A DNA stretch of 64,000 bases from Rhizobium sp. C1 (GTDB taxonomy: Bacteria > Pseudomonadota > Alphaproteobacteria > Rhizobiales > Rhizobiaceae): contig NZ_JAJNCY010000005.1 in the NCBI RefSeq assembly GCF_021026335.1, forward strand, positions 62,001 through 126,000. The letters are read 5' to 3'. Both the position numbers and the translations under genes were made by a program. This document shows positions 9,678 to 18,573 of the stretch, in pieces (positions within the stretch are counted from its first letter, which is position 1; each line of letters starts with the position of its first letter). The notes under the pieces were generated by a model. That model saw nothing but the letters and a program-made list of their open reading frames with translations. It made no database searches and was not told the origin of the DNA.

Positions 9678-10102
9678 GCATGCTCCTCCGACCCGTCGCC
9701 CGGTTTGATATGGAAGCGCGAGAAGGCGCCGCGCAGGCCGTGCCGCGTGAACAGATAGGCGAGAAAACCGGCGGCCAGCACCCCGAAGAGCGTGAGGCCG
9801 GAATAGTAGTCGGCCATGGTCATGTCGCCACCGACAGCGGACACCACGAAAATGAGCCCGAGCACTCCATAGGCGCCAATCCCGAGCGCCGCCTCGCCCT
9901 GCGTGAAGCCGGTGTCGAAGATGCCGTTGACGACAATATGCGCGACGAAAGCCAGCACGATCGACAGCACGCCGGCGGCGGAGAGCGCCCACCAATCCGC
10001 CTTCAAGCCCTCCAGGAAAACGCAGAGCCCGAAAAGCCCGAGCACGGCCCAGATCGCGAAGATCAGTATGGAGCGTTCAGTACGGGCGTCAGTCTGGCTC
10101 AT
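9674..10102 (-). CDS. Small four-helix membrane protein coupled to the symporter
   Basis: 142 residues with about four hydrophobic segments (residues ~11-30, 36-58, 68-92, 98-118) and charged termini. I do not recognise a family. Its stop overlaps the symporter start (ATGA), and it follows the flotillin gene by 69 bases, so it may be an accessory subunit of the symporter or a partner of the flotillin. That role is inferred from position only. Confidence 0.75.
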   Translation of the reverse strand: MSQTDARTERSILIFAIWAVLGLFGLCVFLEGLKADWWALSAAGVLSIVLAFVAHIVVNGIFDTGFTQGEAALGIGAYGVLGLIFVVSAVGGDMTMADYYSGLTLFGVLAAGFLAYLFTRHGLRGAFSRFHIKPGDGSEEHA

Positions 10103-10138
10103 GGAAGGGTTCCTGCATCGTCACGCGGGCGCAAATGG

Positions 10139-10161
10139 CCGGCCGGGCTATCCCCGGCCGG
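10139..10161 (-). terminator. Intergenic hairpin between flotillin and symporter genes
   Basis: A perfect 9-bp stem: CCGGCCGGG (10139-10147) and CCCGGCCGG (10153-10161) with a 5-base loop. There is no T-run on the minus strand, so it may only slow transcription or protect the upstream mRNA rather than end it. Confidence 0.5.
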
Positions 10162-10171
10162 TCGTCGCGGT

Positions 10172-11842
10172 TCAGTTCGGCCGGCTCTTGTCCTTGGTCG
10201 CGGATGTCGGAGCGGCGGGCTCGGTATAGACGACCTTGGAAAGGTCGCTCAGCGTATGCGGCCGGTGGATCGTCTCGGCCGTCAGGCCGATCTCGCCCAG
10301 CAGCGTGTCGACAAAGGGTGCCTGTGTGCGATAGCGCAGCGCTGAGCTGACCACCTGTTCTGCCAGGTTCCCGTCGCGCGGCGCACCCGCCTCGTCGCCG
10401 GCAACCAGCTGGCCGGATCCGCCGCCGGAAAGGCCCGGAAGCCCTTCCACATGAAGGATCTTGATGCCCTCGATCTTCTCCATCGGCTTGACGCTTTCGC
10501 GGATGATGGCCGGCAGGTTCTCGACCAGCGAGCGGTGCAGCGCGGAGCGGCGGCTGGCATCGGAGCGCATGTTCTCTGCCGCATTGAGCCGTTCCTTGCC
10601 GGCGGCCTCGACCTTCATGCGCTCTTCGAGCGCAGCCACCGCGATCCGGTCGGCATCGGCGCGGTCCTTGGCAGCGGCCTTTTCGGCTTCGGCCAGAATG
10701 CGGATGCGGGCGGCCTCGGCTTCGGCAGCACGTTCGGCCTCGATGCGTTCGATGAGCTTCTGGCGGTTGGCGATCTCGGTATCGCGGATCGTCATCACCT
10801 TCTCCTGCGCCTCGATCATCGCGGCGCGCGCCTTCTCGGCCTCGGCCTGCGCCTCCGAGCGCTCCTTGGACTTCAGCGAGACGGCGATTTCGCGCGCCTG
10901 TTCCTCGATCTGGATCGTTTCGCGGCGACGGATTTCCAGGCGCTCGACTTCGCGTTCCATGTCGATGCGGCTGCGCTCGACGGCTTCGCGTTCCTTGAGC
11001 TTCACGGCTTCGATCTCGCGTTCGCGCTGGGCGTTCTCGGCGGCAATCTCGGATTTCTTGGAGGCGCGCTCGATGGCGACCTGAGCCTCGTGCGAAAGCC
11101 GTGCATATTCGCTGTCGCGTTCGATCTCGAGGCTGCGCTTTTCGGCTTCGAGGTTCTTGGCGCGGATGGCGATCGCCGTATCCTTCTCGATATCGTTGCG
11201 CTTCTTCTTGCGGCTCTCGATCTGCTCGGTCAGGTGTGTCAGGCCTTCGGCGTCGAACGTGTTCGAGGGATCGAAGAGCTTGATGTCGGTCTGGTCGAGC
11301 GAGGTGAGCGACACGGATTCCAGTTCGAGACCGTCGAGCGCGAGGCTTTCGGCCACTTCCTGCTTCACTTCCCTGACGAAGGCCTGACGGTTTTCGTGGA
11401 TGAATTCGAGCGTCATCTTGGCCGCAGCGCCACCCATGGCGTCGACGAAGCGACCCTGGATCAGGTCCTTGAGCTGCTCGGCATTCATGGTGCGGTTGCC
11501 GAGGCTGCGGGCGGCGGTTGCCACCGCATCCGTATTCGGCGCAACGCGGACATAGAACTCGACGGTGAGTTCGACGCGCATGCGATCCTTGGTGATCAGC
11601 GACTTTTCCCGTGCGCGGGTCACCTCCAGACGCAGCGTATTCATGTTGACCTCGGTGAGGTCATGCAGGATCGGCAGCACCAGCGCGCCGCCGCCCATGA
11701 CGACCTTCTCGCCGCCGAAGCCGGTCCGCACGAAGCTGACGTCTTTGGTGGAGCGGCGATAGAGCCAGTGCAGAAGATAGGCGGCGACAGCAATGACGAT
11801 AGCCGCCAGGATGATAATGGCAATGACGTCTGCACCCTTCAT
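10172..11842 (-). CDS. Flotillin / SPFH-domain membrane scaffold protein (YqiK-like)
   Basis: 556 residues. A single N-terminal membrane segment (residues ~5-25) is followed by an SPFH/band-7 domain (VRTGFGGEKVVMGGGALVLP through about residue 200). A long Glu/Arg/Ala-rich coiled coil runs from about residue 215 to 430, then a Gly/Ser-containing C-terminal region. This is the flotillin architecture: such proteins oligomerise under the membrane and organise lipid-rich microdomains. It lies 48 bases after the rhodopsin-like gene, in the same transcription direction. It probably recruits or clusters the neighbouring membrane proteins; that partner role is inferred. Confidence 0.9.
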   Translation of the reverse strand: MKGADVIAIIILAAIVIAVAAYLLHWLYRRSTKDVSFVRTGFGGEKVVMGGGALVLPILHDLTEVNMNTLRLEVTRAREKSLITKDRMRVELTVEFYVRVAPNTDAVATAARSLGNRTMNAEQLKDLIQGRFVDAMGGAAAKMTLEFIHENRQAFVREVKQEVAESLALDGLELESVSLTSLDQTDIKLFDPSNTFDAEGLTHLTEQIESRKKKRNDIEKDTAIAIRAKNLEAEKRSLEIERDSEYARLSHEAQVAIERASKKSEIAAENAQREREIEAVKLKEREAVERSRIDMEREVERLEIRRRETIQIEEQAREIAVSLKSKERSEAQAEAEKARAAMIEAQEKVMTIRDTEIANRQKLIERIEAERAAEAEAARIRILAEAEKAAAKDRADADRIAVAALEERMKVEAAGKERLNAAENMRSDASRRSALHRSLVENLPAIIRESVKPMEKIEGIKILHVEGLPGLSGGGSGQLVAGDEAGAPRDGNLAEQVVSSALRYRTQAPFVDTLLGEIGLTAETIHRPHTLSDLSKVVYTEPAAPTSATKDKSRPN

Positions 11843-11890
11843 GGACGTATTCCTTCTGAATGAGCAGGGGTTTCAGGCAAATGATGGAAT

Positions 11891-12598
11891 TCAGGCACCG
11901 GCCTTCTCCTCCGAAGCAAGGATGGCGGTCGAAAGAACGGCGATGCCGAAGGCCATGCGGTTGAGGATATCGGCGACGTTATAGGCAACCGAGAGGCTGC
12001 CATCGTCGGTCATGCCGGCAAAGGCAGTGAGGAAATTGCCGAGCGGATAGATCGCCCAGCCGATGGTGACGATCAGCCGGAGCCAGAAATAGCCGCGCCG
12101 AAGCGTATCGCCGGTGGAGGCGCGCACCACATCGTCCATGCGGCCGAAATAGAACTCGCCGAGCAGATAGAGCCAGAAGACGAGGCCGATGAGGAAGGCG
12201 AGTGTGGGATGCATGAAGGCTGCTTCGCCGAGATAGCGCACGAAGACCATCAGCACCGAGACGACGATCAGTCGCCAGAATAGGCCAGCCGACAGCTTGC
12301 CCGCCGTGCCGGCAAGGAAAAAGAGTGCCATCACCTGCAGCGGCATGGACACGGCCCAGCCGACATAGTGATAGACGACGGGCACGCCCTGCCCGGCGAA
12401 CCAGGCCTCGCGCGCCTCGTGAACCGAACCCACGCCGACCAGCGCCGCAATGGCACAAAGGGCGACGGGAAGCCGCCATGACCGGCTGACCCAGGCCGTC
12501 CCGATCAGGAGAAGCACCGTGGTTGCGGCAAGGCCGAACAGGTCGGCGGAAAAGCTCGCAGCAGTGAGGTCGGTTGTCTGATAGACCGCCATTGTCAT
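11891..12598 (-). CDS. Proteorhodopsin-fold protein lacking the retinal-binding lysine
   Basis: 235 residues with seven hydrophobic helices. Helix F has GWAIYPLGNF (proteorhodopsin GWAIYPVGYF), and helix G has YNVADILNRMAFG (proteorhodopsin YNLADFVNKILFG). At the Schiff-base lysine position there is Arg214, codon CGC at 11957-11959. Helix C reads YHYVGWAVSMPLQVMALFF: by alignment the counterion Asp is Gly80, the Thr is Ser84 and the proton-donor Glu is Ala91. The helix B His (His60) and helix G Asp (Asp210) are kept. The frame is intact, so the protein is probably made but cannot hold retinal by the usual bond. An AAGGAGG site precedes ATG 12598; ATG 12592 is an alternative with better spacing. 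It sits between ABC permease and flotillin genes. No retinal or carotenoid gene is in the window. Role unknown. Confidence 0.85.
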   Translation of the reverse strand: MTMAVYQTTDLTAASFSADLFGLAATTVLLLIGTAWVSRSWRLPVALCAIAALVGVGSVHEAREAWFAGQGVPVVYHYVGWAVSMPLQVMALFFLAGTAGKLSAGLFWRLIVVSVLMVFVRYLGEAAFMHPTLAFLIGLVFWLYLLGEFYFGRMDDVVRASTGDTLRRGYFWLRLIVTIGWAIYPLGNFLTAFAGMTDDGSLSVAYNVADILNRMAFGIAVLSTAILASEEKAGA

Positions 12599-12640
12599 TG
12601 TCCTCCTTGAAGGAAAAGGTCGTGTCGCATTGCGTTCACC

Positions 12641-14002
12641 TCAGATCTGCGTGCGGATATGCGGCGAGCGTGCATAGAGCGCCACCATGGGAAGGATGAG
12701 CAGGCCAAAGATGAACTGCTGCCATTTGAAATCGAGGCCGATGCCGACCAGGAAGCTCGAGAGAACCTGAAGCACGAGCACGCCGATGACCGTGAAGCCA
12801 TAGCCGCCCGCGCCGCCGAGGAGCGACGTGCCGCCCACGACCACCGCCGCCAGCGTCAGGAAGAGATATTGATCGCCGACCCCGATGAAGCCGCCGCCGG
12901 ACCAGCCGAGCAGCAGGCCGCCGGTCAGCGCGGCAAAGAAGCCCGAGAGCGCATACATGATGACCCAGTAGCGCATCTCGGAAATCATCACGCGGCTCGC
13001 CGAAGTGCGGTTGACGCCGAGCGCATAGAGGTAGCGACCATAGACCGTGGTGCGCAGCCCGACGATCAGGATCAGCGCGATCAACGCCCAGACGAGGATG
13101 ACCGGCGGGAATGGCAGGCCAAAGGTCGTGCCGTTCATGGCCGAGATATTGGCAAGCCACGGCGGCACGGTGCCGAACACGTTGCCGGAATAGGCCGAAC
13201 CGATGGAGGTGACGATCTGAACGCCGCCCGAGATGGCAAAGCCCGTGCCGAGTGTCACGATCAGCGCCTGCCCCTGCAGGCGATAGCTGAGCAACCCGTT
13301 GATGACGCCGAAGATCGTGCCGATCAGCAGCACGATGATCGTGGCGAGCCATGGGGGAACGCCGAGGCCGATCAGGTAGAGCAGGCCGACATTCGCCCCG
13401 CCGATGATGAAGGGGATGGAGAGATCGAGCCCACCCAGCAGCGCCACCAGCGTCTGGCCGATGGAGGCAATGCCGAGGAAGGAGGCGAAAAGCAGCATGG
13501 ACTTGATGTTGTTGCCCGAGGCAAAGCCCTCGATATTCATCGAGCCGACGGAGAAGAGGCCAGCCAGAACCATGATGCCGATGAAGGCGGAGCGGTTCTG
13601 CTGGAACTGCCGTCCGAGCGTGCGCGTCAGTACGAGAATGGCGAGCAGAATGATAAGCGAGAGCACATTCCAGATATTGAAGAAGCGGGGGATCGTCAGC
13701 GACAGCAAGAGGAAAGCCGCCAGCACCAGCGCCAGCCCGATCAGCGGCCAGCGATATTGCAACCACGCCAGGCGCAGCGGGCTTGGCCCGTCGGCGACGA
13801 TTGTCTCCGTCTCCACGAACTGGCCGATGACATAGCGCCAGGCCCAGACGGTGAGCGCCAGCGTTGCGATGGCCGACAGGATGACGACCTGCACCGCCAT
13901 GCCTTGCGCGAAGCCGAAGCCTGCGCCGAGACCCGCGAGCAGAATGGCGATGACGAGGCCGAGAATGCGGGCCGGAAGGCCGATCTGTGGCAGCTTTTCC
14001 AT
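12641..14002 (-). CDS. ABC transporter permease, ribose/sugar type (second permease)
   Basis: 453 residues, a BPD_transp_2-type permease. Family landmarks include LLGGLDLSIPFIIGGAN, VTLGTGFAISGG and GGTSLLGGAGGYGFTVIG. It is longer than the usual 320-350 residues because of an N-terminal part with about three extra hydrophobic segments. ATG 14002 shares one base with the upstream permease stop (TGATG), so the 17 extra upstream codons are rejected. It forms the membrane channel with the other permease. The rhodopsin-like gene follows after 42 bases. Confidence 0.88.
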   Translation of the reverse strand: MEKLPQIGLPARILGLVIAILLAGLGAGFGFAQGMAVQVVILSAIATLALTVWAWRYVIGQFVETETIVADGPSPLRLAWLQYRWPLIGLALVLAAFLLLSLTIPRFFNIWNVLSLIILLAILVLTRTLGRQFQQNRSAFIGIMVLAGLFSVGSMNIEGFASGNNIKSMLLFASFLGIASIGQTLVALLGGLDLSIPFIIGGANVGLLYLIGLGVPPWLATIIVLLIGTIFGVINGLLSYRLQGQALIVTLGTGFAISGGVQIVTSIGSAYSGNVFGTVPPWLANISAMNGTTFGLPFPPVILVWALIALILIVGLRTTVYGRYLYALGVNRTSASRVMISEMRYWVIMYALSGFFAALTGGLLLGWSGGGFIGVGDQYLFLTLAAVVVGGTSLLGGAGGYGFTVIGVLVLQVLSSFLVGIGLDFKWQQFIFGLLILPMVALYARSPHIRTQI

Positions 14003-15405
14003 CAGCGAACGACCTCCGTCGCGGGCGCGATGCCGCCTTCGTGCATGACCCATGCGCCACCGAGAACGAGTGCCGTCACCACCACCGCCACTGCCGGGCC
14101 CAAGCTGCGCCGGCTCGCCTGCGCGAAGGCCAGCCGCAGGAAGACGGCAAGGACCGCGAGAAGGATGGTGAAGAAGACGAAGGGCATGGCCTCAGCCCTG
14201 AGCGCCAGCGTCTCAGGCGTCAGAGTTGCGATCTCCAGCGGCTTCGTCAGCGCAGCCTGGATGTCCATCGGGCCTGGCATATAGGCGGGCGCCTCGCCGA
14301 GGCTCGTGTAGTCGAACGTGGCATGCAGCGCGATGCCGAAGACGACGACGCCCAGCGACACGAAGTAGAGCAGCGGCGAGAAGTTGCGGATATGGCGCTG
14401 GATGACCGGGATGAGCAGTGTCAGCAGCAGCGAAATGACAAGGATCGCGCCATAGGCCAGGTTCGTCACGAAGCTCTGCACCGAGCCGAAGTTGAAGCTC
14501 GAGAGGACGAAGGTGATCATGTAGAGGTTGAGCGCGCCGAGCGCCGAGCCGAAGACGCCGCCCCGGCCACCAGCGAGCGACGCGCCGCCGAGCACCAGCG
14601 CCGTCACCGCGATCAGCGTGTAGGTCGTGCCCTGCGACGGGTCGCCCGAGGAAATGAGTGCCGTGAAGCAGATCGAGGCAAGCCCGGCAAAGCAGCCGGA
14701 AATCAGATGCGCACCGATGCGCACGATAGTGATCGGAACGCCGGATGTGTAGGCCGCGCGCTCGTCCGAGCCCATCAGACGCAGATGGGTGTAAAAGGCC
14801 GTCGCCGTAAACAGCAGCCAGGCGACCGTCGCCAGAACCAGAATGATCAGCACCGGCGAAAAGATCGACGTGCCGTACCCCCATTCGGCCATGAAGGGCG
14901 GAGCAACCCCGCCGGGGCGTGGCAGAATGACGAGATTGATGCCCGACAGCGCCAGATAGCCGGAGAGTGACACGATGATCGGCTGCACGCGCACATAGAT
15001 GACGATCAACGCGAAAATGAACTGATAGGCCGCGCCCACCGCCATGCAATAGAGAAAGACGGGGATCGGGTTTTCCAGCGCGCCGGCCGCATGAAGCTGG
15101 ATCATGGTCACGTTGATGAAGCCGATTAGTGGCCCCACGGAGAGATCGACCGTACCGCGGCCGGCGATGGTCGAAGCCATCAGCGTATAGGTCGCAAGGA
15201 TCAGCGGCGTGACGACGATGATCGCTGCGCCAATGCCCGAAGCGGTCATGAGGCTCGGTGTGCGCAGCACCGCGATCGAGAGCAGCGCGAAGAACAGCGT
15301 GATCGGCATCAGCAGGAACGGATTGGAGCGCCCGCCCTGCTCGGCCACCTTCGCGGCGACCGGCTCGGAACCCGAGGTCTCCCGAGGCATAACCGGAAGG
15401 CTCAT
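14002..15405 (-). CDS. ABC transporter permease, ribose/sugar type (first permease)
   Basis: 467 residues, same superfamily as the next gene. Landmarks are IAGRGTVDLSVGPLIGFIN, VRVQPIIVSLSGYLALSG and GGASLAGGRGGVFGSALGA. Extra C-terminal hydrophobic segments make it unusually long. The start at 15405 overlaps the ATPase stop (ATGA). Two non-identical permeases imply a heterodimeric channel, unlike the homodimer typical of ribose importers. Confidence 0.88.
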   Translation of the reverse strand: MSLPVMPRETSGSEPVAAKVAEQGGRSNPFLLMPITLFFALLSIAVLRTPSLMTASGIGAAIIVVTPLILATYTLMASTIAGRGTVDLSVGPLIGFINVTMIQLHAAGALENPIPVFLYCMAVGAAYQFIFALIVIYVRVQPIIVSLSGYLALSGINLVILPRPGGVAPPFMAEWGYGTSIFSPVLIILVLATVAWLLFTATAFYTHLRLMGSDERAAYTSGVPITIVRIGAHLISGCFAGLASICFTALISSGDPSQGTTYTLIAVTALVLGGASLAGGRGGVFGSALGALNLYMITFVLSSFNFGSVQSFVTNLAYGAILVISLLLTLLIPVIQRHIRNFSPLLYFVSLGVVVFGIALHATFDYTSLGEAPAYMPGPMDIQAALTKPLEIATLTPETLALRAEAMPFVFFTILLAVLAVFLRLAFAQASRRSLGPAVAVVVTALVLGGAWVMHEGGIAPATEVVR

Positions 15406-17261
15406 GGCTGCCCTCCTTCGATGCGCGCACCGTTTTCGCCGAATTCGACGATGCGGATAGGCTTGACCGTCGGCGTGGCTTTCGGACGCGAAGTCGGCAG
15501 ATCTGCAGCAAACCGCTCCGCCGGAACCAGATGCGCGCTCCCGGCATCGACAGGCGCGGGAGAGGCAGGTTTGGGCTTGACTGCGGCGGGAACCTCGACG
15601 CGCACCCGCGGGCCGTCGCTTTGCACAGCGAAGGCTCCGGCGGATGCGCCAGCGGCGTTCGGTGCGCCGGGACGCAGTCCGTAAGCCGCCGTCAGACCTT
15701 CGCCACCCGTCTGGCCGAACATAGCTTCCAGCACACGCTTCGGCTCCAGGCTGCGTCCGTCGAAGGCATCGAAGGGCGCGCCGTCGCGGAAGACGATCAC
15801 GCGGGTGGCAAAGCCCAGGAATTCCTCGATTTCGGAAGAGAGATAGATCACCGCCCTGCCCTCTTCGGCATAGGCGCGCAAATGCCGGTAAAGCTCGGTC
15901 TTGGCGCCGACATCGATGCCGCGGGCCGGATCGTTGAGGATGATCACGTCGGGGCGCATGGCAAAGCCGCGTCCGATCAGCACCTTCTGCTGGTTCCCGC
16001 CGGAGAGCGACGTGATGCGGTCTTCCTTGACGCCGAACTTGATCAGCAGGTTCTCCGCCTCGCGCTTGAACAGCGTCGAAAGCGTGCCCCGATCGATGAA
16101 GCCGAGAATGCCGCCGCGCTTCTTCTCGCGATAAAGTGGCATGACCATGTTTTCGAAGATGGAGAGCGAGGCGAAGATGCCCTCGCGCTTGCGGTCGCCG
16201 GAGACATAGGCCACCTTGTTCGCCACGGCCTCCGGCAGGTTGCGCACGGGCTGCCAACTTCCGTCGCGGGAAGCGACCTGCACAAGTCCCTGCGATGCGC
16301 CCATGACGCCAGCCAGAACGCGCACGAAGGCGTCCTGCCCCTGCCCGTCCAGGCCTGCAATGCCGACAACTTCGCCCCGGCGCAGATCGAAATCGAATGG
16401 CTTCGAATTCGGCCAGACGGCAAGCTTCCTCGCCTTCATCGCCCGCTCGGGCGTCTTAGGCTGCGGAGCTTCGGCATTTGAATGGCCAGCCGAGCGGTCC
16501 TCACCGGTCATAAGGCGCAGAAGGTTCTTTTCGGTGATATCTTCCTTTTCCAGGACACCCACATCGCGGCCGTCGCGGAAGACCGTCGCACGGTCGGAAA
16601 TGCGTACCAGTTCGGCGATACGATGCGTGACGATCAGGATCGTCGTGCCGCGATCGCGCAGCGCTCGCATCCGGGCAAACAGCCGCTCGGTGGAGTCGAA
16701 ATCGAGCGCGGCGGAGCTTTCATCGAGGATCAGAATGCGTGGCTCGGAGAGGAGCGCGCGGGCAATTGTGATCCACTGCTTCAGGCCCAGTGGCAGCGTA
16801 CCGACCAGCGCATGCGGATCGACGGGCTCGCCGGAAAGTTCCTCCATCAGCTCGGCGGCGCGCGCCACCTTGCGATCCTGCGACAGCGTCTTGGAAAAGA
16901 GCCGGTCCGAGCCCATGAAGATGTTGTCGACGACTGAGCTTTCGTCGGCCACAAGCACTTCCTGATAGACGGTGGAAATACCGAGCGCCCGGCTTTCGGC
17001 CGGCGTGGAGGGGGTTTCGCCGAGAATGGAAACCGTACCGCTATCGACCGGCAGGACACCGGAGACCACCTTCGCCATCGTCGACTTGCCGCAGCCGTTG
17101 CCGCCGACAATGGCGTGGATCTCGCCCGCCCGTGCCGAAAAGGATGCCCCGTCGAGCGCCCGGGTTGGCCCGAAATACTTTTTCACACCACGCACCAGGA
17201 TTGTCTCCCGGCCGGCAGGCTGTGCGATCTCTGGAGCTGTGGACGACATGAGACTACCCAT
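15402..17261 (-). CDS. Sugar-type ABC transporter ATPase with two nucleotide-binding domains and a C-terminal extension
   Basis: 619 residues. Domain 1 has Walker A GGNGCGKST and Walker B ILILDESSAALD with a weak signature (LGLKQ). Domain 2 has the degenerate Walker A usual for this family (GIAGLDGQGQD), a canonical LSGGNQQK signature and VIILNDPARGIDVG. From about residue 515 there is an unusual Pro/Ala-rich extension of roughly 104 residues, ending in a motif (IRIVEFGENGARIE, residues ~602-615) that resembles the first residues of the lactonase-like protein encoded upstream. An alternative start is ATG 17249. It energises the importer formed with the two following permeases. Confidence 0.9.
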   Translation of the reverse strand: MGSLMSSTAPEIAQPAGRETILVRGVKKYFGPTRALDGASFSARAGEIHAIVGGNGCGKSTMAKVVSGVLPVDSGTVSILGETPSTPAESRALGISTVYQEVLVADESSVVDNIFMGSDRLFSKTLSQDRKVARAAELMEELSGEPVDPHALVGTLPLGLKQWITIARALLSEPRILILDESSAALDFDSTERLFARMRALRDRGTTILIVTHRIAELVRISDRATVFRDGRDVGVLEKEDITEKNLLRLMTGEDRSAGHSNAEAPQPKTPERAMKARKLAVWPNSKPFDFDLRRGEVVGIAGLDGQGQDAFVRVLAGVMGASQGLVQVASRDGSWQPVRNLPEAVANKVAYVSGDRKREGIFASLSIFENMVMPLYREKKRGGILGFIDRGTLSTLFKREAENLLIKFGVKEDRITSLSGGNQQKVLIGRGFAMRPDVIILNDPARGIDVGAKTELYRHLRAYAEEGRAVIYLSSEIEEFLGFATRVIVFRDGAPFDAFDGRSLEPKRVLEAMFGQTGGEGLTAAYGLRPGAPNAAGASAGAFAVQSDGPRVRVEVPAAVKPKPASPAPVDAGSAHLVPAERFAADLPTSRPKATPTVKPIRIVEFGENGARIEGGQP

Positions 17262-17319
17262 CTGGTCGCGGCACGACCGATGAAACGAAGAAACGGCGGT
17301 TGAAACGATGGTCGAGGCT

Positions 17320-17346
17320 GGCCGCGCCGCAGAACGGGGCGCGGCC
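17320..17346 (-). other. Hairpin downstream of the sugar-type binding protein gene
   Basis: A perfect 9-bp stem, GGCCGCGCC (17320-17328) and GGCGCGGCC (17338-17346), lies in the 98-base gap between the binding protein gene and the ATPase gene. No T-run follows. Such structures often protect the binding-protein part of the mRNA so that it is made in excess. Confidence 0.5.
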
Positions 17347-17359
17347 GTCCTTCACACGA

Positions 17360-18529
17360 TTACTTCTTCTTGAAGGCGCGCGGATCGGCCGGGCGCAGGA
17401 AGAAGTTGTCGAGATAGGCCGAGTTGTAACCCCAACGGTCGGCACCGACCTTCAGCCATTCGGCGCTGTTGAGGTTGCAGTTCTCGTCCATGACCTTGGT
17501 CAGATCATCATAGGTGAGCTTCACCGGATCGACGAGGATCGACTGGATCTTCGGGCCCTGGCCTTCCAGCGTGCGCATCATGATGTGCCACATCAGCTCG
17601 ATATCGTCGGCCGGCGGCCAGAGCTGATAGGAGGCGTTGATGTATTTGGGGTTCTTGCGCCAGTAGCAGAGCGCACCCAGCTCACCGCCGATGGCAACCG
17701 GGATTTCGCCGCGGCCTGCCTGCTGGACGGCGCGCAACACGCCCATTTCGGCCGCCGACTGCACGACGATGCCGTCGAGCTTGCCCGGATTGGTGGCAAG
17801 CCACTTCTGCACTTCGCCCTGAGCGACCTGGTCGGTCCACATGCCGGCGACAGAGCCGACAACCTTGATATCCGGCGCGGACTTGAGACCTGCGAGAACC
17901 CCGCGGTTCTGGCTGTCGGAGCCGGACGTACCGGGAATGCCTTCGACGACGAGGACATTGCCCTTGCCGCCAAGCTGGTCGGCCATGGCCTTGCCGATCT
18001 CATAGCCGCCGACCTGATAGTTGACCGACGAGTTGATGGCATATTCCGAGGTCAGGTAACCGGTCATCGAGAAGACCGGAACGCCCTTGTCGGCCGCGTA
18101 TTTCACCGATGCGTTGAGCGCGGTGGGGTTGGAGCAGCAGAGAATGATCGCGTCCGCGCCCTGGTCGACGAGCTGGCGGATCTGCTGGATCTGGGTGGAA
18201 TCATTGAGGTTCGACTGGGTAACAACGACGTCGGAAATCAGACCGAGTTTCTTCCATTCCGGCACGATGACCTTCTGCAGCTCGTCCATCGCGGCGGCGC
18301 GCCAGGTGTTGCCGGCGTAGGACGAGGCATAGCCGATCTTCCACGGCGGGCCCTTCTTCGGCTTGAAGTCACGCCACTTGCTCGGCCCGATCGGCTGCAT
18401 CGGATCGAGCATGTCCTTGTTGTAAAGGCGTTTAGCGACGTCCGGGTTGATCTCGTCCACGCCGGCGGCGAAGACGGCGCTTGCGGAGACGGCCACGAAG
18501 GCCGCTGCGCATACCAATTTGCGTAACAT
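17360..18529 (-). CDS. Periplasmic sugar-type substrate-binding protein (type 1 fold)
   Basis: 389 residues. It has a Sec signal peptide (RKLVCAAAFVAVSASAVFAA, cleavage near residue 22). The body is a periplasmic-binding-protein type 1 fold: KIGYASSYAGNTWR, then QLVDQGADAIILCCSNP, GGYEIGKAMADQLGGKG and GVLAGL. It is the capture component for the importer that follows. The family includes ribose, xylose and autoinducer-2 binders, but the pocket residues do not tell me the ligand. It is followed by an mRNA-protecting hairpin. Confidence 0.9.
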   Translation of the reverse strand: MLRKLVCAAAFVAVSASAVFAAGVDEINPDVAKRLYNKDMLDPMQPIGPSKWRDFKPKKGPPWKIGYASSYAGNTWRAAAMDELQKVIVPEWKKLGLISDVVVTQSNLNDSTQIQQIRQLVDQGADAIILCCSNPTALNASVKYAADKGVPVFSMTGYLTSEYAINSSVNYQVGGYEIGKAMADQLGGKGNVLVVEGIPGTSGSDSQNRGVLAGLKSAPDIKVVGSVAGMWTDQVAQGEVQKWLATNPGKLDGIVVQSAAEMGVLRAVQQAGRGEIPVAIGGELGALCYWRKNPKYINASYQLWPPADDIELMWHIMMRTLEGQGPKIQSILVDPVKLTYDDLTKVMDENCNLNSAEWLKVGADRWGYNSAYLDNFFLRPADPRAFKKK

Positions 18530-18573
18530 TCCAACTCTCCTCCTAGTTGCGGACCGGTCATCCGGTCCAGCGA

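Noticed and set aside
9678-9995. N-terminal extension of the symporter frame
   Set aside because: It overlaps the small membrane protein gene out of frame, encodes Arg-rich text, and the ATG at 9677 has a good ribosome binding site and ATGA coupling.
10451-11863. Long open frame antisense to the flotillin gene
   Set aside because: Result of the repetitive Glu/Arg/Ala codon pattern of the coiled coil read backwards; no domain and no ribosome binding site.
11957-11959. Arg214 of the rhodopsin-like protein as a sequencing error for Lys
   Set aside because: CGC to AAG/AAA needs at least two changes, the reading frame is clean, and three other functional positions in helix C are also changed.
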